A stretch of DNA of 24,967 nucleotides, taken from positions 1 through 24,967 of IMG/VR virus record IMGVR_UViG_3300031951_013550, one strand, 5' to 3'. Under the pieces are notes generated by a model. That model did no database searches. It was given only the letters and a program-made list of their open reading frames with translations, and was not told the DNA's origin. Made by a program: the position numbers and the translations under genes. The DNA is from a virus. This document shows positions 7,213-16,500 of this stretch, piece by piece. The stretch's first letter is position 1; every line of letters begins with the position of its first letter.

Positions 7213-9257
7213 TGGCTGCTCAGCAGGGGTCCGACCTGTACATCGACATCCGCGACTTCACCCGCGGCATCGCGTCGTCCCGTCACTCCCTCGGTGGAGC
7301 CCAGCCAGCTCCCGAGGACCAGGAAGCCGCTGCGGTGTTCGCCCAGGCCGACCACACCTACGGCTGCTACGGGCATCCCGCGGGTGGTCTGCACCCCCTG
7401 CCCGGTGTCGTGCTGGCTGTCGAGGACCCGGGTGACGACTGGCCCGACGAACCCCTCCCCGGTGCCCCTGCTGGCGGGTTGAGCTGGCCGGCGCACCCGA
7501 ACTACACCGCAGAGAAGTCTCTCGTGGTCAACGCGTCGCTCGTCGTGCAGGCAGCCCCCCGCCTCGATGTCGACGGCGAGCTCGACGCACCCGCGACCAC
7601 CTGGCGCAAGAACGTGCGCGACACCCCCGACCAGCTCCACATCCTCTACGGGGGGTACGGGCGAGCGGACGGCAACTCGACCTCCGAAGCGGTGCAGGGC
7701 ACGAACGAGTGGCGGGTCTGGCACATGGGACGCTTCCCACCCGAGACCTCCACGCTGCTCGGTGGGCATCTCGCCGATGACGACCTGCAGGACAGCCTCG
7801 GTGTGCGACGGTCGATCATCGGCACCCGCCTCGACCAGCTCGGTTTCGACGACCCCGACATCTGGGGCGACATGTTCATGTCGATCGGCATGACCCCCGC
7901 CAACCTCGTTGTCGCTACATCCGGCACCTACGAGTCGCCTGGTGGAGCGGTGTCGATGGACGGGTCGATCACGAACATCGGACGCACCGGTGTCGTCGCG
8001 CTCACCACCCGTGTCGGCATCTTCCCCCGCATCATCGGCAAGAACTCGGGTGCTCCCGTCAACGTGGACGACGACGTGATCGAGTCGTACATCATCGACG
8101 AGACCTCCCCGCTCGGCCCGAGGCCCGGGTCGCCGATCCTCCAAGGTCTCGTCCATCAGGGCCGCATCGTGTTCACCGTGCAGTCCGCGAACGGTGTCGC
8201 AACCGCGCAAGGCCTCGGCGTGTACTCGCGCACCACCACCGGCGACAACATCTGCCATTTCGCCGCGAACGACCTGTACTCGGACCCGACCACCAACCAG
8301 TACCGGTTCATGCCGGAGAACCCGGGGCCGATCGGTGTGATGGCCTCGATGAACGCGAACGAGCTCATCGCGATCAAGCATTCCGGTGGCGGGGGCCTGC
8401 TGCGGGGTGACGTGTCGAAGCCGCAGTTCGTCGCGCTGCCCGGTCTGCCGTCGATCCAAGGTGCGACGAACATCCCGGTCGTGACCCCAATGGGCCTCAT
8501 CTACGGGACCCGCGACGGGGTGTACGTCTGGCAGGGGTCCGAAGGTGCGGAGTCGATCTCCCAGCAGCTCGACGGGTGGTTCTGGCAGCCCGAAGGCACC
8601 CCCGGTCTCGAGGACGGGTTCCTGTACGCCGAGTACCCGCACCGCGGCAAGTTCAACTCGTCCGGGTACTTCGTGTACGCCCCGAACAACTGGGTGTACG
8701 ACATGCGGACCGGTGGCTGGTTCCGCCTCAACCCGACGATCCGCACCGTGGGCGAGACCACCTACAAGGTCGGGTACCGCAACTACGAGGTCAGCGTCAC
8801 CGGCAGGGTGTACGGCATCAAGCCGATGGTGAAGGAGACCGACCTCACCGTCGCGCATGTGTACGACCGCGACATCCCCACCCACCAGTACCGGTGGCGG
8901 TCCCAGCCGATCCCGCGCACTATCAACCGACGCGTGGATGCCAGGGAAATCGTGCTCACAGCCCAGGGTTCGGGGACGGTCGCGGTGTCGGTGTTCGGAG
9001 CGGGTGGCGGGTACGACAAGGTCACGTTCGAGGTCGACTCCCCCGACCGTCCGCGCGTCTACACGAAAGCCATCAACGTGCAGACCGAGGACCTCGAGGT
9101 GCAGATCGACTCGCGCGGTGACGCCGATCCCGACCTGACTGATGACGGTGTGCCGTACGCGGTCGAAGGGTCCCCCGCTCCGAGCGTGTACCGGGTGTCG
9201 GTCGGTGTGCGGAACGGCCCGTCGGTCTCGCGTGCCGGCGCTCTGGACAGGGTGTAG
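7212..9257 (+). CDS. Large beta-rich tail protein, nozzle/propeller-like, 681 aa
   Basis: The GTG at 7212 shares its G with the previous TAG and has GGAGG ten bases upstream. The frame is open further upstream, but that stretch lies in the preceding gene. The protein is dominated by beta strands and short repeated blade-like units such as PMGLIYGTRDGVYVWQGSEG and NWVYDMRTGGWFRLNP. Comparable repeats occur in podovirus nozzle and tail stabilisation proteins. The C-terminal ~170 residues (from YRWRSQPIPRTINRR) form a separate beta domain with RVYTKAINVQTEDLEVQIDS. Likely the main tail tube/nozzle component below the adaptor ring. The fold is inferred from pattern, so the exact role is moderately sure. 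Confidence 0.65.
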   Translation: MAAQQGSDLYIDIRDFTRGIASSRHSLGGAQPAPEDQEAAAVFAQADHTYGCYGHPAGGLHPLPGVVLAVEDPGDDWPDEPLPGAPAGGLSWPAHPNYTAEKSLVVNASLVVQAAPRLDVDGELDAPATTWRKNVRDTPDQLHILYGGYGRADGNSTSEAVQGTNEWRVWHMGRFPPETSTLLGGHLADDDLQDSLGVRRSIIGTRLDQLGFDDPDIWGDMFMSIGMTPANLVVATSGTYESPGGAVSMDGSITNIGRTGVVALTTRVGIFPRIIGKNSGAPVNVDDDVIESYIIDETSPLGPRPGSPILQGLVHQGRIVFTVQSANGVATAQGLGVYSRTTTGDNICHFAANDLYSDPTTNQYRFMPENPGPIGVMASMNANELIAIKHSGGGGLLRGDVSKPQFVALPGLPSIQGATNIPVVTPMGLIYGTRDGVYVWQGSEGAESISQQLDGWFWQPEGTPGLEDGFLYAEYPHRGKFNSSGYFVYAPNNWVYDMRTGGWFRLNPTIRTVGETTYKVGYRNYEVSVTGRVYGIKPMVKETDLTVAHVYDRDIPTHQYRWRSQPIPRTINRRVDAREIVLTAQGSGTVAVSVFGAGGGYDKVTFEVDSPDRPRVYTKAINVQTEDLEVQIDSRGDADPDLTDDGVPYAVEGSPAPSVYRVSVGVRNGPSVSRAGALDRV

Positions 9258-9259
9258 CC

Positions 9260-9922
9260 ATGCCGCTGCCCGACCAGGCGAAGGTGAAGATCCCGGTCGA
9301 CGAAGCCCCGACCGAGGACGTGTTCCGGCTGGGCACCCCGTCATCCGCTCCTGGTCCCACCCAGTATGACAAGCCGGCCTCGAAGCCCCTCTACGACCCG
9401 CGCTACCGGTCCCGCCAACCGACCCGCAACACGCGACTGTTCGACGATCGAACGATCCTCACCGAACGGGCGATCAACTCCATCCCGATCTTCACCGAGT
9501 TCGACCGCCGCCTCACGTTCCCCGCCGACTCGACCGAACTCCCCGCAGCGTCGAACGAGCTCACCATCAACCTCGTCGACGATGGCATCTTCTCCATCCC
9601 GTTCCAGAAGTTCGAGTCGTGGACCGACGTGAAGATCCGGTTCCACTGCTCCGGGTTCGTCGACACCGCGAACACGTTCCTCGCGGTGAGGGCCAGGCTC
9701 ACCGACCAGGCCGGCAAGATCACCTCGATTCCCGACGTGACCCGGTTCTTCTTCTCGCAGGCCGACGCCTACCACACGCTGTGGGGGGAGCGCCGCTGGC
9801 CCGATGTCCTGCCCGGGGTGTACACCCTCACCTTCCGCTGGGAAGTGTCCCAGGGCAGCTTCTTCTTCAACGAGAACTGCACGATGCACGGCTCGATCAT
9901 CGAGCTCTCACCCATCCCGTAA
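9260..9922 (+). CDS. Tail-associated structural protein, 220 aa
   Basis: The ATG is two bases after the nozzle-like gene stop, so it is probably co-translated with it. The first ~70 residues are Pro- and Arg-rich and extended (SKPLYDPRYRSRQPTRNTR). Residues ~75-220 form a beta-sandwich-like pattern (ELTINLVDDGIFSIPF, VKIRFHCSGFVDTANTFLAV, GVYTLTFRWEVSQGSFFF). It may be a small tail spike, plug or fibre-attachment protein. The gene ends only one base from the stop of the oppositely oriented 62-aa gene. No specific family is recognised. Confidence 0.65.
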   Translation: MPLPDQAKVKIPVDEAPTEDVFRLGTPSSAPGPTQYDKPASKPLYDPRYRSRQPTRNTRLFDDRTILTERAINSIPIFTEFDRRLTFPADSTELPAASNELTINLVDDGIFSIPFQKFESWTDVKIRFHCSGFVDTANTFLAVRARLTDQAGKITSIPDVTRFFFSQADAYHTLWGERRWPDVLPGVYTLTFRWEVSQGSFFFNENCTMHGSIIELSPIP

Positions 9923-9923
9923 C

Positions 9924-10112
9924 TCAAGATGGCAGGTTGACGGCAATGACCTGTGTGTCGAAGTCTGACGACTCCGCGGCCCAGAAAGCCTCGTTCTGGT
10001 CCCAGTGTGACGACAGGGCTGTGATCTCGGTGGCATCCAGGACGGCTTCACCGCTCATGGCATCGTCCCAGTATTCGGTCACCTTCACGACTACCCACAG
10101 CGTGGGAATCAT
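9924..10112 (-). CDS. Small acidic minus-strand protein inside the late operon (moron-like), 62 aa
   Basis: On the minus strand an ATG at 10112-10110 has a perfect GGAGG five bases upstream. The longer frame that extends to 10439 overlaps the + strand adaptor gene and is ignored. The protein starts MIPTLWVVVKV, contains four Trp and is strongly acidic (11 Asp/Glu, one Lys, no Arg). It lies alone against a + strand operon: its stop is one base from the tail gene stop, and 78 bases separate its start from the adaptor start. A single opposite-strand gene with its own expression signals matches the definition of a phage moron, often expressed in lysogens. Function is unknown; a DNA-mimic or host-modulating role is only a hypothesis. 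Confidence 0.65.
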   Translation of the reverse strand: MIPTLWVVVKVTEYWDDAMSGEAVLDATEITALSSHWDQNEAFWAAESSDFDTQVIAVNLPS

Positions 10113-10190
10113 TGCTACCTCCGGTCTCTCTGTTCCTCGTTCTATCAGCTCACTCCCCCTAATGCACCCGAAGCGTGGGAGAATGACCTC
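10113..10190. promoter_or_regulatory. Divergent promoter region between the 62-aa minus gene and the adaptor gene
   Basis: Both flanking genes start here in opposite directions, so both need a promoter in this 78-base gap. On the + strand, TGG-GAGAAT at 10176-10184 is an extended -10-like element six bases before the adaptor ATG (GAGAAT plus GACCTC). This could give a leaderless or near-leaderless message, but GGGAG in the same place can also act as Shine-Dalgarno. On the minus strand, TGA-TAGAAC at 10147-10139 is a weak extended -10 candidate that would give a short leader carrying GGAGG. No good -35 is seen for either. Confidence 0.4.
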
Positions 10191-10883
10191 ATGGCTCTGA
10201 CGATGGGACAGGCACTCGCAGCGGTGCGCGAACGGCTCGACGAGGTGGATTCGGCGGGCTGGTCCGACACCGAGCTGCGCCGCTGGATCAACGAGGCCGT
10301 CACCGACATCGCCCGCAAGACCGAGACCGTCCAGTCGACCACGACGATCGACGTGGATGCCGGCGAGCAGGAACACACCCTCCCCGCGACGGTGCTGCGG
10401 GTGTACCGGGCGACCTACACCGAGGACGGTAACGACCACATCTACCCGCTCGAATACGTCGATTTCAACGCAGCGGATTCGGTGTGGTGGTCCGACCAGG
10501 CGATCACCGAGTCCCGCCCCCGCATGTTCACCATGTGGGGTTACCCGCCGACGCTGAAGGCGATCCTGTACCCGAAGCCGTCGGTCAACGGCACCCTCAC
10601 CGTCTACTACTACGCGGCCCCCGCAGCCCTCGCGACGAACGGCTCAGCGGACACGACAGGGCTTTCGGTGGTCGAAGGGTTCACCGACCTCGTCCTCGAG
10701 TACGCGGCGTACATGGCGTTGCGCCGGGACCGGGATCCCCGCTGGCGGGAACACAAGGCGTACTACGACGAGCACATGGGTGTGATGCTCGACCAGACAC
10801 GCCGCTGGTCCGACCAGGCGGGCACGATCTCGCGGCAGGGGTACGGGCTGCCCGATTGGCTGGTAGGCGGATACGGGTACTGA
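10191..10883 (+). CDS. Head-tail adaptor-like protein, 230 aa
   Basis: The N-terminal pattern (MGQALAAVRERLDEV, then WSDTELRRWINEAVTDIARKTE), the short beta block with VLRVYRATYTEDGND, and the C-terminal helix with FTDLVLEYAAYMALRRDRDPRW followed by a tyrosine-rich helix fit the phage adaptor family of podoviruses, which docks under the portal and holds the tail. A segment LTVYYYAAPAAL is typical of these proteins. The start has GGGAG nine bases upstream. It is the first gene after the minus-strand interruption. Adaptor identity is by pattern and context, fairly sure. Confidence 0.7.
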   Translation: MALTMGQALAAVRERLDEVDSAGWSDTELRRWINEAVTDIARKTETVQSTTTIDVDAGEQEHTLPATVLRVYRATYTEDGNDHIYPLEYVDFNAADSVWWSDQAITESRPRMFTMWGYPPTLKAILYPKPSVNGTLTVYYYAAPAALATNGSADTTGLSVVEGFTDLVLEYAAYMALRRDRDPRWREHKAYYDEHMGVMLDQTRRWSDQAGTISRQGYGLPDWLVGGYGY

Positions 10884-10906
10884 AACGGGGGGACAGGATG
10901 GGTGGA

Positions 10907-10921
10907 TGGTAGGATCCACTC
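10907..10921 (+). promoter_or_regulatory. -10-like element / SD in front of the first internal protein gene
   Basis: TGG-TAGGAT (TAGGAT at 10910-10915) is an extended -10 matching TANNNT. Six bases follow before the ATG at 10922, the spacing expected for a leaderless start. The AGGA inside the same element, seven bases from the ATG, could also serve as a Shine-Dalgarno, so the two readings cannot be separated from sequence. No -35 is visible. Confidence 0.3.
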
Positions 10922-12067
10922 ATGGCCGGCCTGATCGACGCTGTGACCCGTGGGTCCCGGTTCTCTGCACCGAAGGCGGCGCTGCGAACCAGTGCAGCAT
11001 CGAGTGGCCCGCCGCCCACGTCGCTGTCGCCCGAACGCCCCGGGCAAACCGGCCCCGGGGTCGGCAACTTCCCGATCTTCAACCCTCGTCCCGTCCCCCA
11101 GCGTCCCCCTGCCGGTTCCCCCGCCGACGACTGGACGGTCTACGGCCCTGACGGTAAGCCGATCCCGTACGGGCAGTGGCCGAACCAGAACCCGACCTCT
11201 GGTGACGAGGTGGCTCGTCGACGCGAGGAACAGCGCCGCATCAACGAGGCCATCGCCGCCTACCAGAACTCGCTCAACTCAGGCATCGCCGGCATCAATG
11301 ACTCGCGTGCGGCGATGATGCTCAACCAGGCGGCACGCAACGCCGGCTACGGCCAGACCGCCAGTGCCTACCAGCGTCAGCTCGCCGGCCAGTTGGCCGA
11401 AGCGAACCTCGACATCCGAGCCGCTGACATCCAGCTCGGCAACATGCCCCAGTGGCAGTCGTTCCTCGCCCAGCAGTGGGGCAACCGGATGACCGCAGGC
11501 CGCGACGAGCTCAACTACATCGGCCAGCAGGGCGTGAACAACGTCCAGCAGCGGCTCATCGAGTGGCGGGGCATCCAGCAGGGCCGCAGGGAAGTCGGCC
11601 AGCAGGCCGAACGCGCGACCCGCGACGCCACCTCCGCTGCCACGGTGTCCGGTGTCATCCAGGGCGCGAAGCAGGACTTCGCCGACATCGAGACCGAGCG
11701 CGGCAACGCGCTGTACGGCCTGGACCTCGAGGACCAGCAGTCCCGCCTCAACGAAACCCAGCGCCGCCAGGAGCTCTCCAACCGTCGCAGCCAGCTCATG
11801 GCGGATCTGACCAGCTTCGACATCTCGACCCGTGAGCAGCAGGCCCGGTTGCGTGAGCGCGAGCAGTTGCTGGGGATCGAAGCCCAGCGTGCCCGCCTGA
11901 AGCCGCAGCAGTTGCAGGACGCGATGGCGGTCACCCTGTCGCGACTTGGACTCGAGCAGACCATGTCGACCGGTCAGTTCCTCGAGTCGATGGCGAACGC
12001 GAGCGCACAGGAGCGTGCCTTGATCGACCAGTTCCTCCGCAACGCCTACGCCACACGAGGGGGCTGA
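10922..12067 (+). CDS. Internal virion (ejection-type) protein, 381 aa
   Basis: The first ~75 residues are Pro-, Ser- and Gly-rich and probably disordered. From about residue 95 to the end the protein is almost fully helical and very rich in Gln, Arg, Ala and Glu (RRREEQRRINEAIAAYQNSL, LNETQRRQELSNRRSQLM, REQQARLREREQLLGIE), the pattern of coiled-coil core proteins in podoviruses. It is the first of three consecutive large genes (381, 494 and 1157 aa) between the adaptor and the lysis genes, matching in order and rising size the ejection-protein block of T7-like phages. Its proposed role is to be packed in the capsid and ejected with DNA. By analogy only. Confidence 0.6.
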   Translation: MAGLIDAVTRGSRFSAPKAALRTSAASSGPPPTSLSPERPGQTGPGVGNFPIFNPRPVPQRPPAGSPADDWTVYGPDGKPIPYGQWPNQNPTSGDEVARRREEQRRINEAIAAYQNSLNSGIAGINDSRAAMMLNQAARNAGYGQTASAYQRQLAGQLAEANLDIRAADIQLGNMPQWQSFLAQQWGNRMTAGRDELNYIGQQGVNNVQQRLIEWRGIQQGRREVGQQAERATRDATSAATVSGVIQGAKQDFADIETERGNALYGLDLEDQQSRLNETQRRQELSNRRSQLMADLTSFDISTREQQARLREREQLLGIEAQRARLKPQQLQDAMAVTLSRLGLEQTMSTGQFLESMANASAQERALIDQFLRNAYATRGG

Positions 12068-12068
12068 C

Positions 12069-13553
12069 ATGGCTGCACCGACCTTCACCCCCTACACCTG
12101 GCTCCGCATCAACGGCAACGGTCCCCTGCCCCCTCCCTCGTTGCCGATCGGACCGAACTCGCCGTACTTCCGGTTCCTGCCTCAGTCGAACGTCGTCGGG
12201 CCGAACTCGCCGTGGCCCCAGCGTGCCCTTCCGGCTGGTCGACCCGGCAGTGGCCTCGCGTCGACGATCCAGCAGGGTGCCCAGCGCACCCTTCCCGTGG
12301 GTGAGACTGCCCTACCGTCCGGTGTCGCTCCCCGCACCGCCTCTGCCGGTGTGGCCCGGGATCTCGTGCAGCGCGCCCTCACCCCTGCAGGCCCTGTCGA
12401 CGATGTGGCTACCGCTGCCCTAAACGCCGGCCCGCGTGTGTTCCCGATGGGTCCCGCTGCCCCCGCAGCATCAGGTGTCGCTTCCCAGGTGGGCGTGAAC
12501 GCTGCCCTCGCCGGCCCACCTGCCGCGACTGGTGCGCCGATGTTCGTGCAGGGTGCAGCGACCGGAGCCACATCCGCTGCCGAGTCCGCCGCTGCGCGTG
12601 GTGGCCTGATGGCGACGGCCCGTGGGGCACTCAGCTCCTTGAAGCCGGTCGGCATGCGCGGCATGGGCCTGGCGATCATCCCCGGCATCGCTGGTTCGGT
12701 CGGTGGCAACATGCTCGACGAGTCGAACGCTCTCGGCGGGTCCGAGTCGAAGCTGAACGACTCGGTGTCGAAGATGCTCAAGTGGGGCGGCTTCGGTGCC
12801 GGCCTCGGCATGGCTGCCGGTCCCGTCGGTGCTGCGCTCGGTGGCGCTGGTGGAGCAGTCGTCGGTCTCATCCATGAAGGGCTCGAGCGTCAGGGTGTCC
12901 TCGGGTCGGAGACCAAGCAGGAGCAGTTCAACACGACCCTGAACGACACCGAGAACGCGGTGCGCGAGATCGGTCTCCCCCAGGAGGTCATCAACGAGTA
13001 CCGCCGTCAGCTCGACGCCGGCCTGCAGTTCGCCAAGGACGACAGCGAGAAGCTGACCCTCGCCCAGACGTACGCCGAGTCGCTGCAGGCCGAAGCGATG
13101 AACTTCGCGAAGGACCCCAGCCAGTACGCGAACGCTTCCCCCGAAGCGCAGGCTGAAGCGCAACTCGCGAACGACCTCATCATGCGGTCGGTCATGGTCA
13201 ACGCGGTGAAGCCGTACGCCGACAACTTCCTGTCCCGCTCGCAGGCCGAGGCCCAGTCGTACCGCAACATGGCTCAGGGAGCGGGCGGCGCGCTCGCCCC
13301 CATGTACGAGCAGATGGCTGCCAACACCGAGCAGCAGGGTGCCCGCCACGCCATGGAGATCATGCAGTCGGTGGAGGTGACGCCGTACCAGATGGCAGCG
13401 GAGCGGCAGGCCCAGTACCTCAACCAGATGTCGAACCAGCTCGTCCAGCAGGCGATGAGCCAGGTGATGTCCGGGCAGCAGGGCGGGCAGGCCGGCTCGC
13501 AGGATCTCACCGCACTGATCGACCAGTACGCGTCCGCGGCCCAGCCGCAGTAG
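12069..13553 (+). CDS. Internal virion protein with Gly-rich membrane-active segments, 494 aa
   Basis: The ATG is one base after the previous stop, with GAGGGGG six bases upstream. N-terminal ~190 residues are Pro/Ala/Gly-rich with a short repeat (IGPNSPY near residue 27, VGPNSPW near 43). Two hydrophobic Gly-rich stretches follow, around 198-214 (GMGLAIIPGIAGSVGG) and 239-268 (AGLGMAAGPVGAALGGAGGA), with the look of membrane-inserting glycine-zipper helices. Residues ~280-494 are helical and rich in Gln/Glu/Ala. Membrane-active segments plus a coiled-coil tail fit a protein ejected into the host envelope to build a DNA conduit. The function is inferred from composition and neighbours. Confidence 0.6.
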   Translation: MAAPTFTPYTWLRINGNGPLPPPSLPIGPNSPYFRFLPQSNVVGPNSPWPQRALPAGRPGSGLASTIQQGAQRTLPVGETALPSGVAPRTASAGVARDLVQRALTPAGPVDDVATAALNAGPRVFPMGPAAPAASGVASQVGVNAALAGPPAATGAPMFVQGAATGATSAAESAAARGGLMATARGALSSLKPVGMRGMGLAIIPGIAGSVGGNMLDESNALGGSESKLNDSVSKMLKWGGFGAGLGMAAGPVGAALGGAGGAVVGLIHEGLERQGVLGSETKQEQFNTTLNDTENAVREIGLPQEVINEYRRQLDAGLQFAKDDSEKLTLAQTYAESLQAEAMNFAKDPSQYANASPEAQAEAQLANDLIMRSVMVNAVKPYADNFLSRSQAEAQSYRNMAQGAGGALAPMYEQMAANTEQQGARHAMEIMQSVEVTPYQMAAERQAQYLNQMSNQLVQQAMSQVMSGQQGGQAGSQDLTALIDQYASAAQPQ

Positions 13554-13557
13554 TCCG

Positions 13558-16500
13558 ATGGCGCTCGAGGACGTACTGGCCCGTATCCGCAACCAGCAGA
13601 TCGGTCAGACCCAGGACGACCGACTGGTGGACCGCGGCCCGTCCGCGCCCATCCAGCTCAACCGGCCCAAGGCCCTCACCGCGCTCGAGAACAAGTATCG
13701 CGACCCCGAGTACCAGGCAGCCATCGCACAGCTTCCCGGCCCGGTGCAGCAGGCCATCCAGCAGACCGACCTCCGCAGGATTGACCGCGGCCAGACCCCC
13801 GTCAACGCGGAGAACAGCATCAAGGCCGGGTTGGCGGCGATGACCGGGCAGGCCATCACCCCAGTGTCCGACCGGCGTGATGGCATCGCCTCCATCCCGA
13901 CGAACGCGATCGGTGACCTGGCGCAGATCGTGAAGTCGCTCCCGCAGCTCCCCCAAGCCCTCGCGGGTGAGGTGAAGGATCTGACCGACGGGTTCGCGGA
14001 TGACTACGCCCAGAACGCGAAGGAAGGCAAGACGGGGCTCGCTGCCACCCTCTCCCTCCCCGGCATCCGGCTCATCCCCGGCACCTACGCAGCCTCCAAC
14101 GCACTCTCCAACCGGCAGGCGTTCATCGAAGATCCCTTGCTGAACCTGCTCGACGTGCTGCCCGTCGCTGGGAAGCTCGCGAAGGCCACCCCGGTCGTGA
14201 AGGCCGCGGAGGAAGCAGCAGCCCTCGAACGGCTCGCCCCTCTCGAGAACACGACCCGCCTCCCGAAGCCGGTCCGACCACTCAAGACCCTCGCGACACG
14301 CCGACTCGATGACGCGGGTGAGGTGGTCCCCAACAAGCTCGGTGACCTGATCGAACGGGGCATGACCACCCGTCCCGGCCAGGCCCTCCGCACCACGTTC
14401 GGACAGGACGCGCGCGACGTGTCCCGGTCCGGTGTGCTGGCAGAGCAGGGGGCAGAGCAGCGGCTGATCCGACCCGACGACGCCGACCTCCCCGGCCAGA
14501 TCGGCAAGGCGTGGATGGATCTCCGCAACCCGGACCGGCTGCTCGAGGACTACGGCATCACGCCCGAACGTGAGATCGAGCTCGGCAAGATCACCACCGA
14601 ACAGCCGCAGCTCCGCGCGACCCTGCCCGAGAACGAGCAGCGGTACCTCAACGACACGCGCGCAGCGTCCGACCAGCTCGCCCAGTACCTCGTCGACAGG
14701 GATGAGCTCGTGCGCGTGGGCGATGAGGTGTTCGCACCGGCTGACGGCAAGCGGCTGAACCGGTATCTCGACCAGGCGATCAAGAAGCAGCAGACCGTCG
14801 TGCAAGAAGCGATGGACGACATCGACGCGCTCGCCCAGGTCGACACCCGTTGGGTCGAGATTCGCGACATGATCGACTACGGCGACTTCACAGGCGCGAA
14901 GAAGCGGATCAACCAACTGCAGAAGTACAACGGCTCGTCGGTCGGGATCAATGACCGGCGCATGCAGAAGATCCGCACGCTCATCAACGACGCCGGCACC
15001 TGGCAGGGCAACTACCAGCGGCTGCGTGCCCGCACCAACCCGGCCCGTTTCGACGAGCTCATCAACGACCGCGCCGCGAAGGCGTACCTCGACAACCTCG
15101 AGTCCCGGTCCCAGTTCACTGACCGCGCCCAAGCCGAGAAGTTCGTCCAGATGGGTGTGCTGGATCAGATCCCCGGGTTCGACGCGCGCGAGTGGGCGAA
15201 GTTCCGCGGCGGTATCCAACGCAACTGGGAGGCCCTGAAGGCTGCGGGTGAGGACCCTGACTTCCTGTCGCGCACCACGACCGCACAGGCCAACCGGATC
15301 GGTGTCGCACGCTTCGACGGGACCAACCGCTCCATCGCCACCGCGCGAGCGCGTGTCACCGACGTGTCCCCCGGAGTGCGCTCCCCTGCCCTCGCTCTCA
15401 CCCGCCAGGCGTGGGACATCATCCAGTCCGAAGGCGCGAAGGAGTGGGGCCGGCAGATCCAAGACGACTTCGGTGTCAGGGAGCAGGTGCTGCGCGACCA
15501 ATTCACCCAGCCCGCGGTCGCGCTGGCGGAACAGCAGGGCCTCCCGTTGTCGGAGGTGAGCCGGCTGCGTGCGGACCTCATCTCGGAGAAGTGGATGCCG
15601 TTCGACCCGGCGAAGATGACCCCGTTCTCCGGTCAAGTCCTGCCCGTCGGCGAGAAGGTGTTCATCCCCCGTGCGGTCGGCGAAACCCTCATGCAGATCA
15701 ACTCGGAGGGCCTGTCGAAGATGCGGGCGTTCTCCGACCCGGTGACGCGGCTGTGGCGGGTGGCCCTGCTCCCCCTCTCTCCCCGCTGGCATCTGTACAA
15801 CGCTGTCGGTGGGGCGATGATGATGTCCGCGGAGGTGGGGCCACAAGCCTTCCGCCACATGCGGGTGGCGCGAGAGATCGCGACGGCTGCACGCGAAGGC
15901 ACCGAGCTCCCCCGGTGGATCCCCCGGGAGCTCGAGCGGTCCATCGGCCTCATCGGCAAGGAGGAAGCGTCCCTCGCTCTGAAGAAGGGCGGGAGCCTGA
16001 ACCGCTGGTCACAGACCTGGGCGGCACAGAAGGGTCGCGACTTCGTCCAGTGGTCCTACGACACGAACTCGAAGTTCGACGACATGTACAAGGTGATGAC
16101 CTACCTCGAGGGTGAGGCCCAGGCCGTCAACCGGTTCAAGAAGGCCGGCATCTCCGACGACGTGGCCCGCAATATGGCAGCCGAGGAAGGCATCCGCGTC
16201 GCGCGCAAGGTCCTGCAGGACGTGGCTGGGGCGACCCCGTTCGAGCGGGGGATCTTGCGGCAGGTGTTCCCGTTCTACTCGTGGCTGTCGCACCTGATGC
16301 GGTTCGTGTTCACCTACCCCGCCGATCACCCGTGGCGTGCAGCGATCGTCGCGGCAGGGTCTCGCATCGTGATGGAGGACATGGGTGACGGTGCCTCGAC
16401 CGACATGCTCGACATCCTCTCCTGGGGTGAGCGTGACGAGCAGGGCCGGCAGCGTGGCCTCAACGTCCGGGGCCTGAACCCGTTCTCCGACGCTGCGAAC

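Noticed and set aside
6783-9344. 853-codon minus-strand frame opposite the nozzle-like gene
   Set aside because: Spans several coupled + genes, has shadow composition and no recognisable motif; the + genes have fitting starts and neighbours.
10113-10439. Upstream extension of the 62-aa minus gene to 10439
   Set aside because: It would overlap the adaptor gene and ignores the perfect GGAGG before the ATG at 10112.
13507-15858. 783-codon minus-strand frame opposite the largest internal protein
   Set aside because: Shadow composition and no start signals; the + frame continues beyond it as one long coherent protein.
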